From positions 1-9,977 of the forward strand of contig URQU01000062.1 in assembly GCA_900550055.1 (NCBI GenBank): a stretch of DNA of 9,977 nt, read 5' to 3'. This document shows positions 1 to 4,824 of the stretch, one piece after another; the first letter of the stretch is position 1; every line of letters begins with the position of its first letter. The DNA comes from an uncultured Coriobacteriaceae bacterium. Its GTDB lineage: Bacteria > Actinomycetota > Coriobacteriia > Coriobacteriales > Eggerthellaceae. The notes under the pieces were generated by a model, which saw nothing but the letters and a program-made list of their open reading frames with translations, did no database searches and was not told the origin of the DNA. The translations under genes and the position numbers were made by a program.

Positions 1-333
1 CTGGCGCTGCTCCTGGCCCCCACCGTGGCCGGCATGCTGTGGAACAAGGGCGGCTGGATCCAGAACCGCGCCTACACGCTGAGCCTGTGGTGCATGTTCT
101 GCCAGGTGGTGCCCATGTTCGCAAACGACTCCATCTTCGCCGTGCAGTCGGTGAACAACCCCGACGTGAACCTGGTCATCAGCGTGCTGGCACTGGCTGC
201 GAACGTGGCAGCCGTGGGCTACGTGGCCTACCGCGCCAAGAAGCTGGGCGTGAACCCCTACAAGCATGAAGTGTTCGTAGGAACGAAGGACTACGAGAAG
301 GCCATGGCTCGCCGCGAGGACGTGGCTGCGTAA
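1..333 (+). CDS. DUF5692-like multi-spanning membrane protein, C-terminal fragment
   Basis: The reading frame is open from the first base of the window and ends at TAA (331-333), so this is the last 110 residues of a gene that starts to the left. The fragment opens with a hydrophobic stretch (LALLLAPTVAG), continues with a WNKGGWIQNRA loop and an aromatic/Cys-rich hydrophobic segment (LSLWCMFCQVVPMF), and has a clear final transmembrane helix (LVISVLALAANVAAVGYVAY). It finishes in a basic, charged cytoplasmic-type tail. The order and wording of these segments match what I remember of DUF5692 proteins, roughly 300-residue membrane proteins of unknown function from gut anaerobes, including a conserved LALLLAPT segment near the C-terminus; this is family recall, not a search result. 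No function can be given. A strong hairpin about 60 bases downstream ends the transcript. Confidence 0.65.
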   Translation: MALLLAPTVAGMLWNKGGWIQNRAYTLSLWCMFCQVVPMFANDSIFAVQSVNNPDVNLVISVLALAANVAAVGYVAYRAKKLGVNPYKHEVFVGTKDYEKAMARREDVAA

Positions 334-391
334 ACACTCTGCTGCAAGGCAAAGCAAGACGGAGCAAGTCAAACACCGCTTCGCAAAACAA

Positions 392-426
392 AAGCAGGCC
401 GGAAGAGCTGATCTTCCGGCCTGCTT
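392..426. terminator. Bidirectional intrinsic terminator between convergent genes
   Basis: A perfect 15-bp inverted repeat (arm AAGCAGGCCGGAAGA, 392-406, and its complement, 412-426) encloses a 5-nt loop. It lies between the convergent stops of the membrane-protein gene (333) and the phosphatase gene (543). Read on the minus strand the stem is followed by TTTTGTTTTG-like sequence (a good U tract); on the plus strand by the weaker GCTTTCT. It can therefore stop transcription from both sides, most efficiently from the right. Confidence 0.85.
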
Positions 427-542
427 GCTTTCTCCCAGCCTGCCTGCTTTCTCGGGCAGATTATACGCGCCACACCGCCGGCGCATCCTGCTTGCGAATG
501 ACAGCAAACCAGGAAGGCGGTCGGCCGCAGCCGCAAACGGCC

Positions 543-1298
543 TTACTCCAGCCCTTCGCCGCTGTATTTGCCGGTCGCCTCGTCGTATCGCAACACGAGG
601 ACGCGGCCGTCTTCCACGACATTGCCGTCGATATAGTAGTGCGAGGCGCCGTCGTGCCAGATTCCGCGATAGCCGGGTGTTCCCGAGATGGTTTCTGTGG
701 TGATGTGCCCGGCGATGACGTCCAGATCGAAATGCCGACCCACGTAATCGGGCATCATCGCGGTGAAGAATTCTGGCGGGGTTCCCATCCTCCAAAGGTC
801 GCCGGCGTCTTCGTCGATCCCTGCGTGCACGAACACCTGGGTGGGCGTTTCGTAATAGTACGGGAGGCCGCGAATCCACGATAGGACGTTCGCGTAATCG
901 GCCCTCATCCGCTCGACGGAGAACCGGTACGCGTCCTCGAAGCGCCTAAGCTTCAACATGTGAACGACCTGCGCGAACGCCTTCGCGCCGAGGAAGCTCT
1001 TGGTCGTTGCCAGCCCGGAGTCGGCCAGCATCCATGCGCGAGCATAATCGGGGTCTGCGACCATGTCGCAGTATTCGAGGAGCATCTCCTCGTGGTTTCC
1101 GCGCAACGCCACCACCTGCCCGGGATATTCGTCCTGCAGGCGCATGATCCTTTCGTAGACCTGGAGGCTGTCGGGGCCGCGATCACAATAATCGCCGAGC
1201 AGGATAAGCTTGGAGCAGCCGTCGCGCAGATCCACCGTTTCAAGCGCCGCGTTCAGGGGCACAAGGCAGCCGTGTATGTCGCTCATAGCGTAGATCAT
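543..1298 (-). CDS. PPP-family metallophosphatase (calcineurin-like phosphoesterase)
   Basis: A 251-residue protein with all signature blocks of the phosphoprotein-phosphatase branch of calcineurin-like metallophosphoesterases: DIHG (Asp7, His9), GDYCDRG (Asp36, Asp39, Arg40), GNHE (Asn68, His69), VFVHAG (His158) and GH (His198). These supply the two-metal site and the catalytic histidine, so the enzyme should be active. Relatives include PrpA/PrpB-type Ser/Thr phosphatases, bis(5'-nucleosyl)-tetraphosphatases (ApaH) and PrpE; sequence alone does not separate a protein from a nucleotide substrate. No signal peptide or membrane helix is seen, so it is probably cytoplasmic. The frame is open upstream to 1412, but I chose the ATG at 1298 because AGGAGG lies 4 nt before it and because the protein then begins directly at the first beta strand (MIYAMSDIHG). 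It follows the RHH/coiled-coil gene by 145 bases on the same strand; a weak promoter (TTGCAT at 1411-1416, 18 bp, TCGAAT at 1387-1392) may give it independent expression. Confidence 0.9.
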   Translation of the reverse strand: MIYAMSDIHGCLVPLNAALETVDLRDGCSKLILLGDYCDRGPDSLQVYERIMRLQDEYPGQVVALRGNHEEMLLEYCDMVADPDYARAWMLADSGLATTKSFLGAKAFAQVVHMLKLRRFEDAYRFSVERMRADYANVLSWIRGLPYYYETPTQVFVHAGIDEDAGDLWRMGTPPEFFTAMMPDYVGRHFDLDVIAGHITTETISGTPGYRGIWHDGASHYYIDGNVVEDGRVLVLRYDEATGKYSGEGLE

Positions 1299-1443
1299 GG
1301 GACCTCCTGTGATTGCGGTTTTGATTGGCGCAAGCGCTGCCGTGCGGTGTTGGCGAGGTGCATGCAGATTGCGTGCTTGATGCAGGATTCGAGCTCGGCG
1401 TGTTAGTGACATGCAAGCGCATCACCGCCGCGGCGTTCGCCGC

Positions 1444-1902
1444 TTACCTTGCGAGCCGCTTGATGTCTTCCAGCGTTTTCGTGCAGGCTGCAAGCTGCTT
1501 TTCCAGCTGGGCGATTTTCTCGTTGAGCAGCTGGAGCTGCGCGGCGTCTGATTGCGCTTCGACCTGCTCCTTTGCGTCGCCGACGGCAAGATTGTCGACT
1601 GCGTGCGCAATGAGGGCGCGCAGCGTGGCAGCTATGGGCTTGTTCGCCACCGATGCGATCGTCCTCAAGCGTTCGTTCGTGTCCTGCCTTAGCGTGATTC
1701 GTCGCTGGGCCGTGCGGGAGTCGTCGTCGCTTCGGAAGTAATCTGCTAGGACTTCGACCGGGTCCCCCTGGAAGCGATCGATCACTTCGTTGAAGATAAA
1801 GGAGTCTCGGATTTGCTGGGAGCTAGCGGAGGGGTACCACCGGCTTCTGAGGGTTTCCGCCTGTTCGGGGTTGTTGTCGGTTAACGCGATGTTGATTTGC
1901 AT
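1444..1902 (-). CDS. Hypothetical protein with RHH-like segment and C-terminal coiled coil
   Basis: A 152-residue soluble, highly charged protein. I do not recognise the full-length family. Residues about 67-105 (RRITLRQDTNERL..., then IAATLRALIAHAVDNL) look like a ribbon-helix-helix unit: a short basic strand, a helix, a turn with small residues, and a second helix. Residues about 115-150 (LQLLNEKIAQLEKQLAACTK, then LEDIKRLA) show heptad-like leucine spacing and should form a coiled coil, hence a dimer or oligomer. The N-terminal 60 residues, with the polar SASSQQIRDSF segment and an acidic FRSDDDS, are unassigned. The start at 1902 is supported by GAGG 6 nt upstream. The gene lies between a DUF1413-like gene and a metallophosphatase, all reading leftwards. 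A DNA-binding or adaptor role is inferred from the RHH-like pattern only; an alternative is a plasmid- or phage-type accessory protein whose helix-rich middle merely resembles RHH. Confidence 0.7.
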   Translation of the reverse strand: MQINIALTDNNPEQAETLRSRWYPSASSQQIRDSFIFNEVIDRFQGDPVEVLADYFRSDDDSRTAQRRITLRQDTNERLRTIASVANKPIAATLRALIAHAVDNLAVGDAKEQVEAQSDAAQLQLLNEKIAQLEKQLAACTKTLEDIKRLAR

Positions 1903-2032
1903 AGTCGTCCTCTATCGTTGGTGGTTGGTGAGCCGAGCGTGTTTGCGATGGCCGATGCCGTTGGAGTGGTGGGTTGTTTTGCGGACGGCGTTTTTTGGGG
2001 CGTGCGGGCGATTGGCACCTGCCGCGGGCGTG

Positions 2033-2154
2033 GGTGCCGAATTGGTGCTCGCGACGGAGATGCGACGCGCCGCGGAGCAGCGGATCGGCACTCGCGGCAA
2101 GGGTGCGATGGTCCCCAGAGGTGCCAGATCGGTGCTCGCAACGGAGATGCGGCG
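2033..2154. repeat. Imperfect 35-bp direct repeat pair
   Basis: Bases 2033-2067 and 2120-2154 are the same sequence at 30 of 35 positions, sharing the core GGTGCTCGC(G/A)ACGGAGATGCG. A more degenerate third relative seems to start near 2084 (ATCGGCACTCGCGGCAAGG). The copies are 87 bases apart and sit wholly in the spacer. They could be the residue of a tandem duplication or repeated protein-binding sites; nothing in the sequence decides between these. Confidence 0.6.
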
Positions 2155-2186
2155 GAGTCCAGGGAGCACGCCGCGCACGGTGTATC

Positions 2187-2216
2187 GCATCACGCCGCTG
2201 AGCTGCGGCGCGATGC
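2187..2216 (-). terminator. Hairpin after the DUF1413-like gene
   Basis: Arms GCATCACGCCGC (2187-2198) and GCGGCGCGATGC (2205-2216) pair over 12 positions around a 6-nt loop, beginning 14 nt past the stop codon at 2231-2233. The one irregular position is an A/C mismatch in plus-strand RNA but a G-U wobble in minus-strand RNA, so the structure is more stable in the transcript of the upstream gene. There is no U tract, so it may act as an attenuator or RNA-stabilising structure and not a full terminator. Confidence 0.4.
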
Positions 2217-2230
2217 CTTGCGAGATACGT

Positions 2231-2458
2231 CTATAGGATAAGATACCCTTCGCTACTTCGTTGCCCCAGCGGCCGAAGCCGGACCAGACCAGCGGCAACC
2301 TCTTCGTACAACCTACGGGCAATGCGCGGATTGGTTGGTTGGCCAAGGTCGATGCCGAACAGGTCACGGACATGAACCTTGCTGCCTTGCGGCCGTTTGG
2401 CGATAGCCGACAGCAGGTCTCGATATGTTTTCTGCTCAATAGCGTTTAGCGTGACCAT
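2231..2458 (-). CDS. DUF1413-like small protein
   Basis: A 75-residue soluble protein. The block GSKVHVRDLFG, then RIARRLYEEVAAG and the C-terminal LRPLGQRSSEGYLIL follow the pattern I know for DUF1413 (roughly: p-x-G-t-x-F-t-l-k-D-L-F ... r-x-l-G-r-x-F ... g-i-x-x-l-G-k-s-x-g-x-x-Y), a family of about 100-residue bacterial proteins of unknown function common on mobile or accessory DNA. The match is from memory and untested. The start is firm: AAGGAGG lies 4 nt before the ATG. A promoter (2509-2537) and a 12-bp inverted repeat lie just upstream, so this gene heads the leftward cluster. It is 328 bases from the next gene on the same strand. The winged-helix-like alternation of strand and helix would be compatible with DNA binding, but I cannot show it. 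Confidence 0.7.
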   Translation of the reverse strand: MVTLNAIEQKTYRDLLSAIAKRPQGSKVHVRDLFGIDLGQPTNPRIARRLYEEVAAGLVRLRPLGQRSSEGYLIL

Positions 2459-2508
2459 GGCTCCTCCTTACGAGCAATCGATGCTCAAACGAGCTTTTGC
2501 TGACAGGA

Positions 2509-2537
2509 ATGGTACCACGCCGAAGCGTATAACGCAA
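2509..2537 (-). promoter_or_regulatory. Promoter of the DUF1413-like gene
   Basis: On the minus strand a TTGCGT -35 box (2532-2537) and a TACCAT -10 box (2509-2514) are separated by 17 bp, giving a start near 2502 and a leader of about 43 nt before the ATG at 2458. The -35 box lies within the left arm of the inverted repeat at 2529-2572, so a protein bound there would directly touch RNA polymerase access. Confidence 0.5.
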
Positions 2538-2572
2538 CCGTATAGTTGCGCGCTATTTGTCGGTTGCGTTAT
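2529..2572. promoter_or_regulatory. Perfect 12-bp inverted repeat, probable operator
   Basis: ATAACGCAACCG (2529-2540) and its exact complement CGGTTGCGTTAT (2561-2572) are separated by 20 bases, which contain a further short dyad (ATAG ... CTAT, 2542-2556). The left arm covers the -35 box of the promoter for the gene at 2458. Two half-sites spaced 32 bp centre to centre (about three helical turns) would place two bound dimers on one face of the DNA. Autoregulation by the cluster's own small proteins is a guess. Confidence 0.55.
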
Positions 2573-3015
2573 CGGCGCAAGCTTTCTAGGGAGTAAGCCG
2601 CATAGTCATCAGGATGCTGGCATTTCCCCAGCTTGCATGGCTTGGATGGAGTGAGGTTTCAAGAAGCTGTCGCGTGGTTTGCGTACACCCGCTTACGCAG
2701 CATGATTTTGAGGGATTTCACGGAGACGGAAGGATAAACCCTCGCGCGCACCCGCCTTGACGTGATTCTAGTTAAGCAGGGTTTTAGGACGTTACCGCTA
2801 AGGATTGCTTGCTTCCCCGCCCTTGCAACCCTTGCGCGGAGTGGATTCGGTTGATTTTTTGACACCAACCAGGCCGGACCCTCGCTATACGCCATGACGC
2901 GCCCGGGGAGCTAAGCGCGTCCCCGTCCTTGCACAATGCAGGATCGGCAGAGTTCCTGGCTTCGCCTTGTTCGCATGCTAGAACCACGACCCGCCTCGTC
3001 AATGCAAGATTAATA
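2573..3015. other. Gene-free region, nothing firmly identified
   Basis: I find no supportable gene here. Two minus-strand open frames (2659-2895 and 2784-3002) lack a ribosome site, overlap one another and have an Arg/Ser-rich make-up unlike real proteins. The stretch has lower GC than the neighbouring genes and contains a 7-bp dyad GACGCGC/GCGCGTC (2896-2902 and 2915-2921) around a CCGGGGAG loop. It may be decayed accessory DNA or an unrecognised structured RNA. Confidence 0.4.
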
Positions 3016-3230
3016 GGGTTCCATCAAGTTGCTGCCAATAATTGTGCGAGTGCGTGTGGATTTATAGACGATATCGGATATACGACGCCCTAGCTGCGCC
3101 GAGCGCGCTGCATTATGCGCTGTTAAGTATTGCTATTAATACCTATTCTCAATATATGCTTTGCATGAACGCAGCATCGGGCCTCCGAACACCCACTCGC
3201 GCGTTTTCTGGCAGCAACATGATGGAACCC
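3016..3230. repeat. Inverted-repeat element, copy 1 (about 215 bp)
   Basis: The left arm (3016-3059) begins GGGTTCCATCAAGTTGCTGC and continues through GTGCGAGTGCGTG. The right arm (3187-3230) is its near-complement and reads, reversed, GGGTTCCATCATGTTGCTGC then GCGCGAGTGGGTG. The arms are about 44 bases with few mismatches, and enclose about 127 bases of more AT-rich DNA with no gene. A second copy with the same arm core and almost the same length lies at 4349-4562, and a third starts at 9951. Similarity between copies seems to continue a few bases outside the arms (AAGATTA on the left), so the true ends are uncertain. It resembles a MITE or a large palindromic intergenic element; no target duplication was seen. 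Confidence 0.75.
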
Positions 3231-3329
3231 CGACCAAACGTCATGGTCCGCAATGACCGCCGCGCCCGGAAGGCTTCTCGTCAGACGAAACCTCGTCAAA
3301 CACCAGATGCTCTTCGCCAGCTCGCTCGC

Positions 3330-3944
3330 CTACAGCTGCACGAGGGTGCTGAGCAACTTGACACCGTAGAGGACGATCACGACACCGCAGATGCGATTAA
3401 CCCATGTGAGAGTGTGCACGTTGATCTTGCTACCCAGCCGGTTGAACACAAGAGCCAGGGCGTTGAACCAGGCGAAGCTGGCGGTTGCGAAGCCTGCAAT
3501 GAAACATGGGTCGCTGCCCGGGGGAAGCGTGGCCCTAAATGCTCCCAACATGATGGTTCCGTCGACGATGGCCTGCGGGTTCAGCCACGTCACCACAAAG
3601 GATGCGAGGATGATCTTCGCGAAGGGCTGGTTCATGTCCTTGTCGCAGGATAGGTCTGCTTCCGACTTGATGAGCCCCACGCCTATGCACACGACCAGCA
3701 GGCCGCCGAGGCCCAGCACGATGCTCCTGAGCCACGGGAGCGCGTCCATCAGCGCGCCGGCGCCGAAGAAGCACGCCAGGGCCAGCGAGACATCCCAGAA
3801 CACCACCACAAGCGCGGTGGCCATGGCGCGGCCCAGCCTGTGGCTCAGGGCGCTGTTGATGACGAACAGGTTCTGCATCCCGATGGGCGCCAGATACGCC
3901 AGGCCCAACGTCAGGCCCTGGATGAACACGGATAGCAAGTTCAT
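3330..3944 (-). CDS. LysE/ArgO-family amino-acid exporter
   Basis: A 204-residue integral membrane protein of the size and hydrophobicity pattern of the LysE family (about 200 residues, about six hydrophobic segments: roughly 3-25, 42-62, 68-90, 108-133, 147-168 and 180-202). The N-terminal LAYLAPIGMQNLFVINSAL aligns with the LxLGPQNAFVMNQ region of ArgO, and VVTWLNPQAIVDGTIMLGAF aligns with its VTWLNPxxxLDxxxxLG signature, including the Asn-Pro and Asp thought to be central to transport. The family exports basic amino acids (Lys, Arg) by proton exchange; the substrate here is not shown. AAGGG 6 nt before the ATG supports the start. The gene stands alone on the minus strand: 99 bases separate it from repeat copy 1 downstream and about 400 bases from repeat copy 2 upstream. 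No LysG/ArgP-type regulator is adjacent, unlike many lysE loci. Confidence 0.9.
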   Translation of the reverse strand: MNLLSVFIQGLTLGLAYLAPIGMQNLFVINSALSHRLGRAMATALVVVFWDVSLALACFFGAGALMDALPWLRSIVLGLGGLLVVCIGVGLIKSEADLSCDKDMNQPFAKIILASFVVTWLNPQAIVDGTIMLGAFRATLPPGSDPCFIAGFATASFAWFNALALVFNRLGSKINVHTLTWVNRICGVVIVLYGVKLLSTLVQL

Positions 3945-4053
3945 CGATATCCCTTACCGCCCGAGCAAGGCCCCGGGCATCGCGAGGTGTACGACGCTGC
4001 TGATGATAGCGTATGGGGATGCGTGCGGGTTCGGGGGTGGCAGGGGCGAGTGT

Positions 4054-4123
4054 GGCGAGCGCGGGGTGCGGGGGGCGGCGGGACGAGCATGCGGCGAGCG
4101 CGGGGTGCGGGGGCGGCGGGACG
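4054..4123. repeat. G-rich tandem duplication
   Basis: Bases 4054-4085 and 4093-4123 are identical apart from a one-G length difference in a G run, with a period of 39 bases. The unit begins GGCGAGCGCGGGGTGCGGGG and ends GGCGGCGGGACG. Several runs of four or more Gs on the plus strand lie close together. Such tracts are prone to slippage, so copy number may vary between strains. Confidence 0.8.
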
Positions 4124-4165
4124 GGCGGGACGTGACAGCGAGGGCCCGCCTCGCCACCACGCGGG

Positions 4166-4190
4166 GCACGCCTCCGTCCCCTGTTCACGA
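4166..4190. repeat. Short dispersed repeat, copy 1
   Basis: CCTCCGTCCCCTGTTCA at 4171-4187 recurs exactly at 9817-9833, and a partial copy is at 4665-4690. In this copy the lead-in is GCACG where the other two have GAACGCA. All three copies are intergenic. Confidence 0.6.
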
Positions 4191-4276
4191 CATGAAGCAG
4201 ATGAGAAACGCGAGCAGACGGTGTGGCGGGAGCAAGGTCGAGCGGGAACGCTGCTTCATCATCGATTCCGATCGGC

Positions 4277-4345
4277 GCTAATCTTCAGCGTTTCGGTGCG
4301 TTGTTCGGTTTCTTCTGAAGATTAGCTATGCGGATTGAAGATTAG
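4277..4345. promoter_or_regulatory. Triplicated TGAAGATTAG motif (inverted plus direct)
   Basis: GCTAATCTTCAG (4277-4288) and its exact complement CTGAAGATTAGC (4315-4326) form a perfect 12-bp inverted repeat with a 26-nt spacer. A third TGAAGATTAG (4336-4345) follows 20 bases after the second, in direct orientation. A two-turn direct spacing and an inverted partner look like regulator binding sites. The block lies about 330 bases upstream of the exporter start and directly beside inverted-repeat element copy 2, so it may instead be part of that element's flank (copy 1 has CAAGATTAAT at the same place). Confidence 0.45.
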
Positions 4346-4348
4346 GAG

Positions 4349-4562
4349 GGGTCTCGGGGAGTTGCTGCCAAAAATTGCGCGACTGCGTGCGAACGAGAGC
4401 ACGCTGCTGGTCAACCTGGGCAAAAAACACTCCTAGCACACTGAAATGCATGGTTAAATCCCTTGTTATCAGGACACTTTCGCAATAGGAAGTGAATCGA
4501 ACGCTCAGCCAGGTCTAAGAACACGCACTCGCACGTTTTTTGGCAGCAAACGGGGGCAACCC
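4349..4562. repeat. Inverted-repeat element, copy 2 (about 214 bp)
   Basis: The left arm contains GTTGCTGCCAAAAATTGCGC followed by GACTGCGTG (4361-4389). The right arm contains CACGCACTCGCACGTTTTTT followed by GGCAGCAAA (4522-4550), its near-complement. The distance between the two GTTGCTGCCA-type cores is 190 bases here and 191 in copy 1. The interiors of the two copies also share patches (a TTGCTATT/TTGTTATC block, CAATA, GAACGC), which suggests descent from one element in the same orientation. No gene lies inside. Confidence 0.72.
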
Positions 4563-4664
4563 TACCGGAACGCAGATGCAATCGCGAAATCACACAGGCG
4601 CAGCTGCCATTGCATTAGGCTGCTTGCGCCCCAGCAGACACATCACCCCTCACGAGCGGCCAGT

Positions 4665-4690
4665 ACGAACGCACCTCCGTCCCTAGTCGC
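4665..4690. repeat. Short dispersed repeat, copy 2 (partial)
   Basis: ACGAACGCACCTCCGTCCC matches the copy at 9808-9834 and then diverges (TAGTCGC in place of CTGTTCA). Confidence 0.5.
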
Positions 4691-4699
4691 GGCACAACT

Positions 4700-4737
4700 A
4701 ATGCAAGGTAGTCACGATAACGCGACTACCTTGCATT
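4700..4737. terminator. Perfect 14-bp hairpin
   Basis: AATGCAAGGTAGTC (4700-4713) pairs without mismatch with 4724-4737 around a 10-nt loop that has its own two CG pairs. It stands about 90 bases past the stop of the ABC operon and may back up the hairpin at 4779-4804 as a terminator. The lack of a U tract on either strand makes an operator or transposon-derived palindrome equally possible. Confidence 0.45.
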
Positions 4738-4778
4738 GTAAGCAGGCTGTTTCCGCTGAAGCTGCTGATTTCGACGCA

Positions 4779-4804
4779 GGGGATCCGCCAAATGGCGGAT
4801 TCCC
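4779..4804 (-). terminator. Probable terminator of the ABC operon
   Basis: GGGGATCCGCC (4779-4789) pairs with GGCGGATTCCC (4794-4804) as an 11-bp stem with one G-U pair and a 4-nt loop, beginning 20 nt after the stop codon at 4825. The position fits a terminator for the leftward operon, though no clear U tract follows. Confidence 0.5.
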
Positions 4805-4824
4805 TGTTAGTGCTTACGCCGGAC

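Larger units (their letters stand above)
1903..2230. other. Gene-free spacer with an internal imperfect duplication
   Basis: I see no credible coding sequence in these 328 bases between the DUF1413-like gene and the RHH/coiled-coil gene. Open frames here are Arg/Pro/Ala-rich shadows without ribosome sites. The spacer holds a hairpin just past the DUF1413-like stop (2187-2216) and two copies of a 35-bp sequence (2033-2067 and 2120-2154). No convincing promoter for the gene at 1902 was found by eye, so it may depend on read-through from 2458 or on a promoter I cannot recognise. Confidence 0.6.
3945..4348. other. Repeat-rich upstream region of the exporter gene
   Basis: These bases hold no supportable gene. 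From right to left, i.e. approaching the exporter start, they contain three copies of a TGAAGATTAG motif (4277-4345), a copy of the short dispersed repeat (4166-4190) and a very G-rich tandem duplication (4054-4123). A TATCAT box on the minus strand (4003-4008) could be a -10 site for the exporter, but no matching -35 is visible. Frames open through the G-rich part give Arg/Gly/Pro strings and are compositional artefacts. Confidence 0.5.
4563..4824. other. Gene-free region downstream of the ABC operon
   Basis: No gene is supported here. The region contains an imperfect stem (4597-4608 with 4618-4630), a partial copy of the short dispersed repeat (4665-4690), a perfect 14-bp hairpin (4700-4737) and a GC-rich hairpin next to the ABC stop (4779-4804). 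Confidence 0.5.

Noticed and set aside
1299..1412. Longer N-terminus for the phosphatase starting at 1412
   Set aside because: The added 38 residues are Arg/His-rich and precede a strong ribosome site at 1303-1309 that serves the ATG at 1298.
2033..2154. CRISPR array
   Set aside because: Only two diverged repeats with an 52-base gap and a third degenerate relative; no regular repeat-spacer pattern and no cas genes.
2659..3002. Two small minus-strand open frames (78 and 72 codons)
   Set aside because: They overlap in different frames, lack ribosome sites and look like translated non-coding DNA.
3391..4281. A 296-codon plus-strand open frame across the exporter gene and the G-rich repeat
   Set aside because: It is antisense to the LysE-type gene and ends in Arg/Gly repeats; no ribosome site or family resemblance.
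3016..4562. Composite transposon carrying the exporter gene
   Set aside because: The flanking elements encode no transposase, no target duplications are visible and the exporter's codon use matches its neighbours; only recombination between the repeats is worth considering.
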